Positions 27,075 to 34,496 of a stretch of DNA of 64,000 nucleotides are shown here, in pieces (positions within the stretch are counted from its first letter, which is position 1; every line of letters begins with the position of its first letter). The position numbers were made by a program, and so were the translations under genes. This DNA is from Candidatus Enterococcus leclercqii (lineage in GTDB: Bacteria; Bacillota; Bacilli; Lactobacillales; Enterococcaceae): positions 62,001 to 126,000 of the forward strand of contig NZ_MAEH01000010.1 of the NCBI RefSeq assembly GCF_009933135.1, in the 5' to 3' direction. The notes under the pieces are model-generated. The model was not told the origin of the DNA and searched no databases. It worked only from the letters and a program-made list of their open reading frames with translations.

Positions 27075-27111
27075 GCGGCTGAGAAACTATCCCAAAATAG
27101 TTTCCAGCTGC
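27075..27111. repeat. Hairpin between trmL and phosphatase gene
   Basis: A long stem of about 16 bp (GCGGCTG...GAAACTAT with ATAGTTTC...CAGCTGC), one bulge and a six-base loop, but no T-run. It may be a weak terminator, an mRNA-stability element or a processing site. Confidence 0.45.
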
Positions 27112-27149
27112 AGTAGACTTATCAATTTATGGAAAAGAGCGAGGCGCAT

Positions 27150-27806
27150 ATGCAGATTTACTTTACCCGACACGGCAAAACCGAATGGAACAAGGAACGA
27201 CGCTTTCAAGGCATGTTGGGAGACTCCCCGCTATTGCCTGAGAGTATGAAGGAGCTGGACCTGTTGGGAGAGCATCTGGCGGAGGTGCCGTTTGAAGCAA
27301 TCTATGCGTCTACTTCACAGCGGGCCCGTAAGACGGCTGAAACTATCGCAAGTCATTTGAAGCAACCGGCGCCGATCTATTACAATGATGGGCTGCGGGA
27401 GCTGGGGCTGGGCAAGCTGGAAGGCCAGTTGATTGACGAGATGAGCGGGTTGTACCCAACGGAATTGGATCACCTGCGCAATCGACTGGATCTGTATGAT
27501 CCACGGGTTTTTGCCGGGGAAGCCATTGAGGACGCGTTAGCCCGTATCGAAACAGTTGTGGCAGATGCAGTGATGCAGCATGAAGGTCCGCTGTTATTTG
27601 TCGGGCATGGGGCATCATTGACCGCAGCAATCCAGTGGTTGGCGGGCAAAGAATTGTCTCAATTGCGGGAAATGGGTGGTCTGGTAAATAACAGCGTGAC
27701 GATGATGGAGGCGATTGAACCGTTGAAATTAACCCCTTATCGGCTAGTCACCTACAATGACGCGTCATTTCTCGGTGATAGTGCCGGAAGAGATGCATTG
27801 TTGTAA
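27150..27806 (+). CDS. Histidine phosphatase family protein
   Basis: A 218-residue phosphoglycerate-mutase-like phosphatase. The RHG motif with the phospho-accepting His is at residues 7-9 (YFTRHGKTEWN). The second His is in LLFVGHGAS, and an Arg-rich segment (STSQRARKTAE) supplies phosphate binding. The ATG at 27150 follows GCGAGG, while the ATG at 27129 lacks a ribosome-binding site. The substrate is unknown; members act on sugar phosphates, nucleotides or phosphoproteins. It lies 68 bases upstream of recD2, possibly co-transcribed. Confidence 0.88.
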   Translation: MQIYFTRHGKTEWNKERRFQGMLGDSPLLPESMKELDLLGEHLAEVPFEAIYASTSQRARKTAETIASHLKQPAPIYYNDGLRELGLGKLEGQLIDEMSGLYPTELDHLRNRLDLYDPRVFAGEAIEDALARIETVVADAVMQHEGPLLFVGHGASLTAAIQWLAGKELSQLREMGGLVNNSVTMMEAIEPLKLTPYRLVTYNDASFLGDSAGRDALL

Positions 27807-27874
27807 CAAGACGTTTTGTATTTGCCACTGCTTTGAAATAGAAACAGATGAAATTAAGAGAGGAGCGGCAGCTT

Positions 27875-30547
27875 TTGTCAGAGACACAAGGAACCATCGA
27901 CGGCACGGTTGCCGCGATTTTTTATCAAAACGGAGGCAATTTTTTCAAAGTCCTCTTAGTAAAAGTAGCAGAAACCGACTTGGATTATCGAGATGACGAG
28001 ATCGTGGTCACGGGTACTTTCGGTGATGTTCAAGAAGGAGAGGCCTATCGCTTTACCGGGCAACTGGTGGAGCATGCAAAATACGGACTACAGATGAAGG
28101 CTGACAGTTATCAACAAGCGCAGCCCACGTCAGCGGCTGGACTGATTCAGTTTTTTGCCAGCGATAAGTTTCCCGGAATCGGCAAGAAGACAGCGGAACG
28201 AATCGTAGAAACACTGGGGGATGATGCGATCAACCGCATGCTGGATGACCCCAGCTTACTGACGCAAATCAGCGGGTTGACGAAGGCCAAGCGAGAGATG
28301 ATTCTTGAAACGGTTCGGGCCAATCACGGCATGGATCAAGTCATCGTAACCTTGACCAAGTATGGCTTTGGTAGCCAGCTGGCCTTTGCTATCTACCAGA
28401 CATATAAAAATGAAACACTGGATATCATCCACGAGAATCCCTATCAACTTGTGGAGGACATCGACGGAATCGGCTTCAAAAAGGCCGATCAGTTGGCAGA
28501 GCAAATGGGGATTTCTGCTGATTCCCTACAGCGAATGAAGGCGTGTGTTATGCATCAAATCTTCCATCATGCGCTGTCTTCCGGGGACACGTATATCCCT
28601 GCTCAAGAGCTTTTGGAACAAGTGATGGAGCTATTGGAGAGCAGTCGGCCGGTGGAGATTCCACCAGAAGAGCTGGCTAATGCTATCATCCAGCTGGTAG
28701 AAGAAGGCAAGATCCAACAAGACGGCACGGAGCTTTACGACAATTCCCTTTATTTTGCCGAATGGGGCGTTGCTAACTCGGTAGAACGCTTGTTAAAACG
28801 AAAAAGTGAGATCGTTTATGACGAAAAGCGCCTGAAAAAAGAGTTGCGAAAGATTGAAAAAGAGCTGGCTATCAGTTACGGAACTTCACAAGAAGAAGCG
28901 ATTTTTGAGGCAATCAAATCCCCTTTGTTCATTCTTACCGGTGGTCCTGGTACCGGCAAAACCACGGTCATCAATGGTATCGTCAAATTATTTGCGGCCC
29001 TGAACGATGTGGATCTCAGCCCCCACAATGCCTCCAGTGATGTCTTTCCTATTAAACTGGCAGCACCTACTGGACGAGCAGCCAAGCGAATGAATGAAAC
29101 TACCGGACTGCCGGCAGGAACAATCCATCGGTTATTGGGACTTACAGGCCGGGAGAAGACGCCTTCTGCCAGTGCCAAAGAGTTAAACGGTGGTCTGCTG
29201 ATTGTCGATGAGATGTCGATGGTGGATACTTGGTTAGCTAACACCCTGTTTAAGGCCATCCAAAATGACATGCAAGTCATCTTTGTGGGAGATAAAGATC
29301 AACTGCCTTCTGTAGGACCCGGACAAGTCTTACATGATTTGTTGCAAGTAGAAGTGATTCCAAAGCGGGAGTTGACAGAAATCTATCGGCAGGAAGATGG
29401 CTCGAGTATTATTCCGTTGGCCCATGAAATCAAAAACGGCCACTTGCCGAAAAACCTTACTGTCAATCAAAAGGACCGCTCCTTTTTTGCCTGTGATGCC
29501 TATCAGATTGAACCCATCGTGGCTCAGATTGTCGGTAAAGCCAAAGCAAAGGGCTTCACGCCACAAGACATTCAGGTGTTGGCTCCGATGTATCGGGGGC
29601 CTGCCGGGATCAATGCTTTAAACAAGATGATGCAGGAAATTTTTAACCCCAATGATGGCACGAAAAAAGAAGTCTTGTTTAATGACGTGGCCTATCGCAT
29701 TGGCGACAAAGTGCTGCAGCTGGTCAATGATGCCGAACAAAATGTCTTCAATGGTGATATGGGGGTAATTGTGGGTATCACCTATGCCAAGGATTCAGAA
29801 GAAAAAACTGATGAATTGACGATCCGCTTTGATGCCGCCGAAGTTACTTACAAGCGCAATGAATGGAATAAAATCACGTTGTCTTATTGCTGTTCCATCC
29901 ATAAATCTCAAGGCAGTGAGTTCAAAATGGTGATTCTGCCCATGGTCTACCAATACCAGCGAATGCTGCAACGAAATTTGTTGTATACCGCTGTTACTCG
30001 CAGCAAGGACTTACTGATCTTGTTGGGAGAGACCCGTGCTTTTGAAACCGCGGTGCGGGTGGAATCCGCTACCCGCCGCACGACATTGCAACGACGGATA
30101 GCCGAAGCAGCTGGCATCACTCCGGCGTTGGTACAAAAGATTCACCAATACGAAGATCAACAAGCGGATGAAGGCCATACCGGATTGGTAACTTCCCTGC
30201 CGCTTCCAAAAGCTGAGCTGCCTTCTTTAGCAGCTGAGACAGCTAAAGAATCAGCGGAGCATAAAGTGGTTGAGCTTCAGCCGAGCACTGAAGATCCAAG
30301 GGCTGCCATTTCTGTTGCTTCCCAAGAAGAGACACGACAACCTGTGGATTACGCAGCACTCACTCATGAGATGCAGCCGTCTTTGAAATCAGGCGAAGAC
30401 GTGCAAGAAAAGCCAAGCCTGGAAGAAGACACAGCTGAGCATCTTTTGACTCCGCAGTTGGTTCGTTCCGGGACTGTAGATCCATTGATTGGCATGGCTG
30501 GTGTAACGCCGATGATGTTTATGGAGACAAGTGACGGAGAACAGTGA
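27875..30547 (+). CDS. recD2: RecD2-type SF1B DNA helicase
   Basis: A 5'-3' helicase of the RecD2/YrrC group, found in bacteria lacking RecBC and involved in replication-fork and mismatch repair. It has 890 residues from a TTG start preceded by AGGAG; the ATG at 27848 has no Shine-Dalgarno. The N-terminal OB-like region is followed by helix-hairpin-helix motifs (FPGIGKKTAERIV, DGIGFKKADQLA). Walker A GGPGTGKTT is near 356, Walker B IVDEMSM follows, then QLPSVGPG and the SH3-containing C-terminal motor ending with YTAVTRSK. After the motor comes an acidic, low-complexity tail of about 120 residues closing with a hydrophobic DPLIGMAG segment. Confidence 0.93.
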   Translation: MSETQGTIDGTVAAIFYQNGGNFFKVLLVKVAETDLDYRDDEIVVTGTFGDVQEGEAYRFTGQLVEHAKYGLQMKADSYQQAQPTSAAGLIQFFASDKFPGIGKKTAERIVETLGDDAINRMLDDPSLLTQISGLTKAKREMILETVRANHGMDQVIVTLTKYGFGSQLAFAIYQTYKNETLDIIHENPYQLVEDIDGIGFKKADQLAEQMGISADSLQRMKACVMHQIFHHALSSGDTYIPAQELLEQVMELLESSRPVEIPPEELANAIIQLVEEGKIQQDGTELYDNSLYFAEWGVANSVERLLKRKSEIVYDEKRLKKELRKIEKELAISYGTSQEEAIFEAIKSPLFILTGGPGTGKTTVINGIVKLFAALNDVDLSPHNASSDVFPIKLAAPTGRAAKRMNETTGLPAGTIHRLLGLTGREKTPSASAKELNGGLLIVDEMSMVDTWLANTLFKAIQNDMQVIFVGDKDQLPSVGPGQVLHDLLQVEVIPKRELTEIYRQEDGSSIIPLAHEIKNGHLPKNLTVNQKDRSFFACDAYQIEPIVAQIVGKAKAKGFTPQDIQVLAPMYRGPAGINALNKMMQEIFNPNDGTKKEVLFNDVAYRIGDKVLQLVNDAEQNVFNGDMGVIVGITYAKDSEEKTDELTIRFDAAEVTYKRNEWNKITLSYCCSIHKSQGSEFKMVILPMVYQYQRMLQRNLLYTAVTRSKDLLILLGETRAFETAVRVESATRRTTLQRRIAEAAGITPALVQKIHQYEDQQADEGHTGLVTSLPLPKAELPSLAAETAKESAEHKVVELQPSTEDPRAAISVASQEETRQPVDYAALTHEMQPSLKSGEDVQEKPSLEEDTAEHLLTPQLVRSGTVDPLIGMAGVTPMMFMETSDGEQ

Positions 30548-30570
30548 AGCTGATGATAGAAGCAACAGCC

Positions 30571-30621
30571 AAAAAGACACTCAAACACACCGAAACAATC
30601 GGTGAATTGAGTGTCTTTTTT
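30571..30621. terminator. Bidirectional terminator between recD2 and lipid kinase gene
   Basis: AAAAAGACACTCAA pairs with TTGAGTGTCTTTTTT, with an inner CACCG/CGGTG stem. It serves both convergent genes. Confidence 0.93.
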
Positions 30622-30664
30622 GCGCCTTTGGTTACTAGACCTGAAAACTGTGCTGGACGTGCTG

Positions 30665-31648
30665 CTAGTCTTTTTTGTACCAGACCCACTGCTTTTTCGT
30701 CGTAAAGGTGATGTCAAAAGGGCGTTTACCCATGACTTCACCGTCAGCTTGGCCATATTCCGGAACGGTGGAAACGATACGAATTTTAGAACTGTTGAAG
30801 TGGTGATAATATTTGGAAGTTGTGTGGGTCTTGCGAATCAGCTTAATAATCAGCCAAAAGATTTTGAGCATGTTGATTCGTTCGATAACTACGAGGTCAA
30901 TATTGGGCTTGTCTGCTTTTGCCATGGGAGCAATAGCAACCCCGCCACCAAAATAAGGATGATTGGTGGTGGTACAGAGAAAGGCTTTGTTATAAGCATA
31001 TTCGGCACCGTTGACTTCTACTAAAATAGGAAAGCCTTTTTGTGTGAAGAGTACTTTCACGATTGAAATAATATAGGCCAACGAACCAAGATTGTACTTA
31101 TTCAATTGCTGTTTAGTGAGAGAATCGTTGGTGGCGTTGACAATGGCTGCATCCAGACCGATACCGACATTGTTGATAACTACGCCGGTCTCAGCTTGAA
31201 TTTTTTCGTCGTAGAGCAAGTTGTTGACAGCTTGCGGCTCTTGCGCTTGAACAATCTGCCAAAAGGCTTTTTCTGGCTGAGGGGACAATCCAATGCCCCG
31301 AGCGAAGTCATTGCCAGAACCGCCGGGAATGTAGCTGACCGGGATATCTTTGTTTAGGCGGTACAGCTCATTTAAGACTTGGTGCAAGGTTCCGTCGCCG
31401 CCAATCACCATCAGTAAAGGAAAGAGCTGGTCGTCGCCAATCGTCTGATTTTCAGGATCCCAAGGGGCCAAAACATCTTCAAAGACTAAATTGCGGACGA
31501 GCTCTCGTTCGTGACCGGCGTGATCGGTAAAATATAATGTATGAGCAAATTTTTTATCTTCCAGTAAAGCGATGATTTTCTCGCCGACTTTTTGTCCCCG
31601 GCCACTGCCGGAAGCCTGGTTGACTAACACGTGAAAGTGGAATTTCAT
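30665..31648 (-). CDS. Diacylglycerol kinase-family lipid kinase (DagK/YegS-like)
   Basis: A 327-residue DAGK catalytic-domain protein. The ATP-binding motif GGDGTLHQVLNEL and the YIPGGSGNDFARG segment are diagnostic. The N-terminus VLVNQASGSGRG is the usual first strand and phosphate loop. Gram-positive DgkB recycles diacylglycerol released during lipoteichoic acid synthesis; other members phosphorylate related lipids or have unknown substrates. A promoter lies about 145 bases upstream, next to the terminator of the RNA candidate described separately. Confidence 0.88.
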   Translation of the reverse strand: MKFHFHVLVNQASGSGRGQKVGEKIIALLEDKKFAHTLYFTDHAGHERELVRNLVFEDVLAPWDPENQTIGDDQLFPLLMVIGGDGTLHQVLNELYRLNKDIPVSYIPGGSGNDFARGIGLSPQPEKAFWQIVQAQEPQAVNNLLYDEKIQAETGVVINNVGIGLDAAIVNATNDSLTKQQLNKYNLGSLAYIISIVKVLFTQKGFPILVEVNGAEYAYNKAFLCTTTNHPYFGGGVAIAPMAKADKPNIDLVVIERINMLKIFWLIIKLIRKTHTTSKYYHHFNSSKIRIVSTVPEYGQADGEVMGKRPFDITFTTKKQWVWYKKD

Positions 31649-31793
31649 GAAGGGCGCGTCTCCGTTTCTATAAATGCCGAAACAACAAGCTCTAAAGGCA
31701 ATCTCTGCACTTTAGTCGGCTGTTTGCGGTGTCTTATTGCCAAGCTTTTGACGAAAAGACGCTGAAAGCCTGACAGCAATTCTCAATGCCCGT

Positions 31794-31821
31794 ATTTTAA
31801 CAGAGGTTTTTCAGATTTAAA
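31794..31821 (-). promoter_or_regulatory. Promoter of lipid kinase gene
   Basis: On the minus strand, TTTAAA, a 16-base spacer and TAAAAT with an upstream TG. It lies right after the terminator of the minus-strand RNA candidate. Confidence 0.5.
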
Positions 31822-31828
31822 AGAGAAA

Positions 31829-31858
31829 AAGCCGGCTTAGTCACAAGCCGGCAGTCGT
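31829..31858 (-). terminator. Terminator of minus-strand RNA candidate
   Basis: Read on the minus strand, GCCGGCTT pairs with AAGCCGGC around GTGACT, followed by TTTTTCTC. No protein gene lies immediately upstream on that strand, so it terminates a non-coding transcript. Confidence 0.85.
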
Positions 31859-32119
31859 TAGCTATGGTTTTTGGGAGTAGTTGCCCAACTTGAAGGCACA
31901 AAAATAGCCTAGTGAGTGAGGAGGGTGTTGCTTTGGTGGTCTTCTAATCAATCCAAGGTTCTGATGTCCACTTGTTTTGATTCCTTCACTCACTAGACCT
32001 GTTCAGTTGGTAAGGAGTTCTCAAATTCCCACGTCCTTTTTCGTTTTGTAGCTCATAACAATTCTTTTCAGGCAGCGCCTACATCGGCTGCTTTTACTGG
32101 GAATTCCTATGACCCCTTA
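31829..32119 (-). ncRNA. Candidate structured ncRNA, rod-shaped (6S-like), about 290 nt
   Basis: A minus-strand unit with its own promoter and terminator and no coding frame. Its body folds into a long interrupted rod: an 11-bp CTAGTGAGTGA/TCACTCACTAG stem (forward 31910-31920 region paired with 31988-31998), then outward CCAACTGAA/TTCAAGTTGG with a bulge, GGGA/TCCC, and a closing AGCTA/TAGCT. The rod spans about 200 nt. A long rod with internal bulges and an enlarged loop is the style of 6S RNA (ssrS), but I cannot confirm the family. The 5' region has an additional GCAGC/GCTGC hairpin. tmRNA, RNase P and SRP signatures were not found. Confidence 0.45.
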
Positions 32120-32126
32120 CACCTAT

Positions 32127-32155
32127 TTTATACCATGTATCTAGGGAAAAAGCAA
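32127..32155 (-). promoter_or_regulatory. Promoter of minus-strand RNA candidate
   Basis: On the minus strand, TTGCTT, a 17-base spacer and TATAAA (in TATAAAAT). Transcription would begin near 32119. Confidence 0.6.
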
Positions 32156-32159
32156 GCGG

Positions 32160-32376
32160 TTGTTTAAATTGGTATATCTGTATTTAGAAAATTTTATACT
32201 TTAGGAGAATTGTTGTGTAGCCACTGATTTTTGAAGTTATAGTTATTTTTTGTTTTCCTTTTTCAGTTTATTTTACCAATAAGATTTAAATTGGTATTGC
32301 CGAATGTAAAAAAGAGATAGACTGATAACGGTGGTTCCATTTATTGAAGAAATCTGCTATACTGGCTATCGGATTC
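32160..32376. other. AT-rich spacer before queT leader
   Basis: Between the minus-strand RNA promoter and the preQ1 leader. It holds a TATACT at 32359-32364 that may be the -10 of queT, with a weak TTCCAT 17 bases upstream. No gene was seen. Confidence 0.4.
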
Positions 32377-32434
32377 GGGAGGGCACTCCCCGCGGTTCGT
32401 TTGACTACCATCCCGCGTAACCAAAACTAGGAGA
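32377..32434 (+). promoter_or_regulatory. preQ1-I riboswitch upstream of queT
   Basis: The core (32391-32434) has a CGCGG/CCGCG stem, the loop beginning GGUUC, a C-rich segment, then an A-rich tail with AAAACUAGGAG. That is the preQ1-I pattern of a hairpin followed by an A-rich strand whose end forms the pseudoknot and overlaps the Shine-Dalgarno (GGAG). Binding of preQ1 should therefore hide the ribosome-binding site and lower QueT synthesis. A GGGAG/CTCCC hairpin (32377-32390) precedes it. The downstream gene, a queuosine-precursor transporter, supports the call. Confidence 0.75.
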
Positions 32435-32448
32435 AAGAAGGAAAAACA

Positions 32449-32961
32449 ATGCAAGAAAAACTCAATAAAACTAGCTCAGTGAGCAATGTTCGAGTGCTGA
32501 CAGTGAATGCTGTCGTGGCAGCTCTCTACGTAGTGTTGTCGCTGATCACACCGCTGGCGGCTGGACCGGTACAGCTACGAATCTCAGAAGGATTGAATCA
32601 TCTGGTGGTTTTCAACAAGGAATTTTTGTGGGGAATTTTCGTGGGCTGTGTCGTTTACAATGCCCTGTTCGGCTACGGAATCATGGATGTGGTTTTCGGC
32701 GGCGGACAGACACTTTTGGCGCTGACAGCTACGAGCCTGTTGGAAAAAAGAATCAAGAATGTCAAAGTTCGCTTGGCAGCCAATACCTTGTTCTTTACTG
32801 CAAGCATGTTTTTGATTGCAATCATGCTCACTATCACGGGTGAAGTGCCGTTCTGGGCAACGTACGGAACTCTGGCACTCAGTGAAGTAGCGATTATGGC
32901 AATCACTGCACCTTTGATGTACCTGTTGAACGAAAAATTGAATTTTAGTCGCCGGGTTTAA
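32449..32961 (+). CDS. queT: QueT-family queuosine precursor transporter
   Basis: A 170-residue integral membrane protein with five or six hydrophobic helices, in the QueT (COG4708) family. These act as ECF-transporter S components or importers for preQ1 or related queuosine precursors. Family-like features are AGPVQLRISEGLNHLVVFNK in the first loop and FGYGIMDVVFGGGQT further on. The preQ1-I aptamer directly upstream fits feedback control by the imported compound. The ECF energising module is not in this window. Confidence 0.9.
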   Translation: MQEKLNKTSSVSNVRVLTVNAVVAALYVVLSLITPLAAGPVQLRISEGLNHLVVFNKEFLWGIFVGCVVYNALFGYGIMDVVFGGGQTLLALTATSLLEKRIKNVKVRLAANTLFFTASMFLIAIMLTITGEVPFWATYGTLALSEVAIMAITAPLMYLLNEKLNFSRRV

Positions 32962-32975
32962 TTCCTCGGGACAAA

Positions 32976-33009
32976 TAACCTCCCTTGTATTGTTTGGGAG
33001 GTTTTTTGT
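32976..33009 (+). terminator. Terminator after queT
   Basis: AACCTCCC pairs with GGGAGGTT across an 11-base loop, followed by TTTTTTGTTTTTT. Confidence 0.92.
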
Positions 33010-33073
33010 TTTTTCATGCTAAACTGATAATAGAAGAAAAGGCCCTGGAAAAATAACGCGAGGAGGAATGAAA

Positions 33074-33271
33074 ATGGATGACTTTGATAGTTTTGTTGGC
33101 TGGAATCACTTTATGGAGGATGAGGAGCAAAAGGAAGCCTCACTAGCTGCTGATAATGCGGAAACAGATGAGGAGGATTCTGAGGGGGAAGTTAAAGCCG
33201 AGCTCGATGAAAATGAGCTGTGGGAGGATGCAGAAGACAGCTTTTCTAATGAAGAGGATCAAGAGTGGTGA
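33074..33271 (+). CDS. Very acidic small protein of unknown function
   Basis: A 65-residue ORF with a strong GAGGAGG Shine-Dalgarno. The ATG at 33074 has seven-base spacing; the ATG at 33068 is too close. More than a third of residues are D or E, concentrated in the second half, with a W-containing start (FVGWNHFME) and a C-terminal EW. It has its own terminator, so it is a separate transcription unit beside the rpmG-secE-nusG genes. I do not recognise a family. Acidic composition is compatible with a partner of RNA polymerase, ribosomal proteins or another basic protein, but this is inference. Confidence 0.65.
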   Translation: MDDFDSFVGWNHFMEDEEQKEASLAADNAETDEEDSEGEVKAELDENELWEDAEDSFSNEEDQEW

Positions 33272-33332
33272 AGGGTTCTCTTTACGCTGGCAGGAAAAGA
33301 AAAAATCGTTGCCCGCCTGATTGTCACTAGGG

Positions 33333-33361
33333 GCCGCCGCAACTTGACGGCGGTTTTTTTT
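33333..33361 (+). terminator. Terminator after acidic protein gene
   Basis: CCGCCG pairs with CGGCGG across an eight-base loop, followed by an uninterrupted T-run. Confidence 0.9.
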
Positions 33362-33426
33362 CGTGGTATTTTAAATTGTATGAGTTTAGGCACCTATGGT
33401 TTGAATCAAGAAAGAGGAAGCAATCA

Positions 33427-33579
33427 ATGGCAACGAAAAAAGCGGCTTTGGCCTGTTCGGTGTGTGGTTCCCGCAACTACACCAAATCAGTGAGTGAAGG
33501 TAAAAAAGGCGAACGCCTGGAGATTAACAAATTCTGTAAATATTGCAATCAATATACATTGCATAGGGAAACAAAATAA
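33427..33579 (+). CDS. rpmG: 50S ribosomal protein L33
   Basis: A 50-residue L33 of the zinc-binding (C+) type: CSVC and CKYC pairs coordinate zinc. The start at MATKKAAL follows AAGAGGAAGC; the upstream in-frame codons are not part of the protein. It is followed 25 bases later by secE, the conserved rpmG-secE-nusG order. Confidence 0.95.
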   Translation: MATKKAALACSVCGSRNYTKSVSEGKKGERLEINKFCKYCNQYTLHRETK

Positions 33580-33604
33580 CGACCTGTTGGATGGAGGGAT
33601 ACCC

Positions 33605-33775
33605 ATGAAATTTATCAAAAGCGTCTTTGCTGAAATGAAAAATGTGACTTGGCCCACGAAAAAAGAATTGCGAAAAGATACACTGGTAGTAATCGAGACA
33701 TCAATTATTTTCGGTCTGATGTTCTTTGTGATGGATACGGCGATCCAAGCCTTGTTCGGTCTGATTTTAAAATAA
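33605..33775 (+). CDS. secE: Preprotein translocase subunit SecE
   Basis: A 56-residue single-membrane-span subunit of the SecYEG channel. The amphipathic start with VTWPTKKEL is the SecE signature, followed by one transmembrane helix at about 27-50. A GGAGGG Shine-Dalgarno precedes the ATG at 33605. The short Gram-positive form has one helix instead of three. Confidence 0.95.
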   Translation: MKFIKSVFAEMKNVTWPTKKELRKDTLVVIETSIIFGLMFFVMDTAIQALFGLILK

Positions 33776-33801
33776 TTTAACTGGTGGATTCCCGCAAAGG
33801 G

Positions 33802-33810
33802 TGCTATAAT
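33802..33810 (+). promoter_or_regulatory. Extended -10 promoter of nusG
   Basis: TGCTATAAT is a full extended -10 element between secE and nusG. The -35 is weak (TGGTGG at 33782-33787). It suggests nusG can be transcribed separately. Confidence 0.6.
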
Positions 33811-33877
33811 ACCAGTGAAGAAAAACTTCGGGCAACTGAGGTTTTTTTATTTTACCAAAGAACAGGAGTCCTTAAAA

Positions 33878-34420
33878 ATGGAATCATTTGAACGTAATTG
33901 GTACGTGTTGCACACGTATTCCGGCTATGAAAATAAAGTCAAAGCAAACATTGAATCTCGCGCCCAAAGCATGGGGATGGGGGATTTCATCTTCCGTGTC
34001 GTGGTTCCGGAAGAAACTGAGAAAGAAGTTAAAAACGGCAAAGAAAAAGAAGTCGTTCACAAAACGTTCCCTGGTTATGTACTGGTGGAAATGGTGATGA
34101 CTGACGAATCTTGGTACGTGGTTCGTAACACGCCGGGAGTTACCGGTTTTGTCGGCTCTCATGGTGCCGGCAGTAAACCTGCACCACTTTTGCAAGAAGA
34201 AATTAACCACATCTTGCGCTCCATTGGCATGAGTACCCGTCAATCGGATTTGAAGGTAGCTGTGGGAGACACTGTCAAAATTACAGAAGGTGCCTTCTCC
34301 GGTTTGGAAGGTCAAGTGGCGGAAGTTGACGAAGAACGTCAAAAATTGAAAGTCACCATCGACATGTTTGGTCGGGAAACCAGTGCCGAATTGGACTTCG
34401 ATCAAGTCGACAGCTTATAA
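33878..34420 (+). CDS. nusG: Transcription termination/antitermination protein NusG
   Basis: A 180-residue NusG that binds the RNA polymerase clamp and affects pausing, termination and ribosome coupling. The N-terminal NGN domain starts with NWYVLHTYSGYENKVK. The C-terminal KOW domain includes VTEGAFSGLEGQVAEVD. The ATG at 33878 follows CAGGAG. A terminator follows directly. Confidence 0.96.
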   Translation: MESFERNWYVLHTYSGYENKVKANIESRAQSMGMGDFIFRVVVPEETEKEVKNGKEKEVVHKTFPGYVLVEMVMTDESWYVVRNTPGVTGFVGSHGAGSKPAPLLQEEINHILRSIGMSTRQSDLKVAVGDTVKITEGAFSGLEGQVAEVDEERQKLKVTIDMFGRETSAELDFDQVDSL

Positions 34421-34426
34421 AAAGAA

Positions 34427-34455
34427 TGCCGCTCGGGTTTCGGGCGGCTTTTTTG
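34427..34455 (+). terminator. Terminator after nusG
   Basis: GCCGCTCG pairs with CGGGCGGC (one G-U) across a short loop, followed by TTTTTT. Confidence 0.9.
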
Positions 34456-34496
34456 TCAGCAAAACAGGAATTAAAAGACAGAGAGAAGGAAAAGGC

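Noticed and set aside
31860-32120. T-box or other riboswitch leading into the lipid kinase gene
   Set aside because: No T-box TGGNACCGCG segment, and a terminator plus a separate promoter lie between this structure and the gene.
33884-34405. A 173-codon minus-strand frame opposite nusG
   Set aside because: It mirrors nusG nearly end to end; nusG has full domain support.
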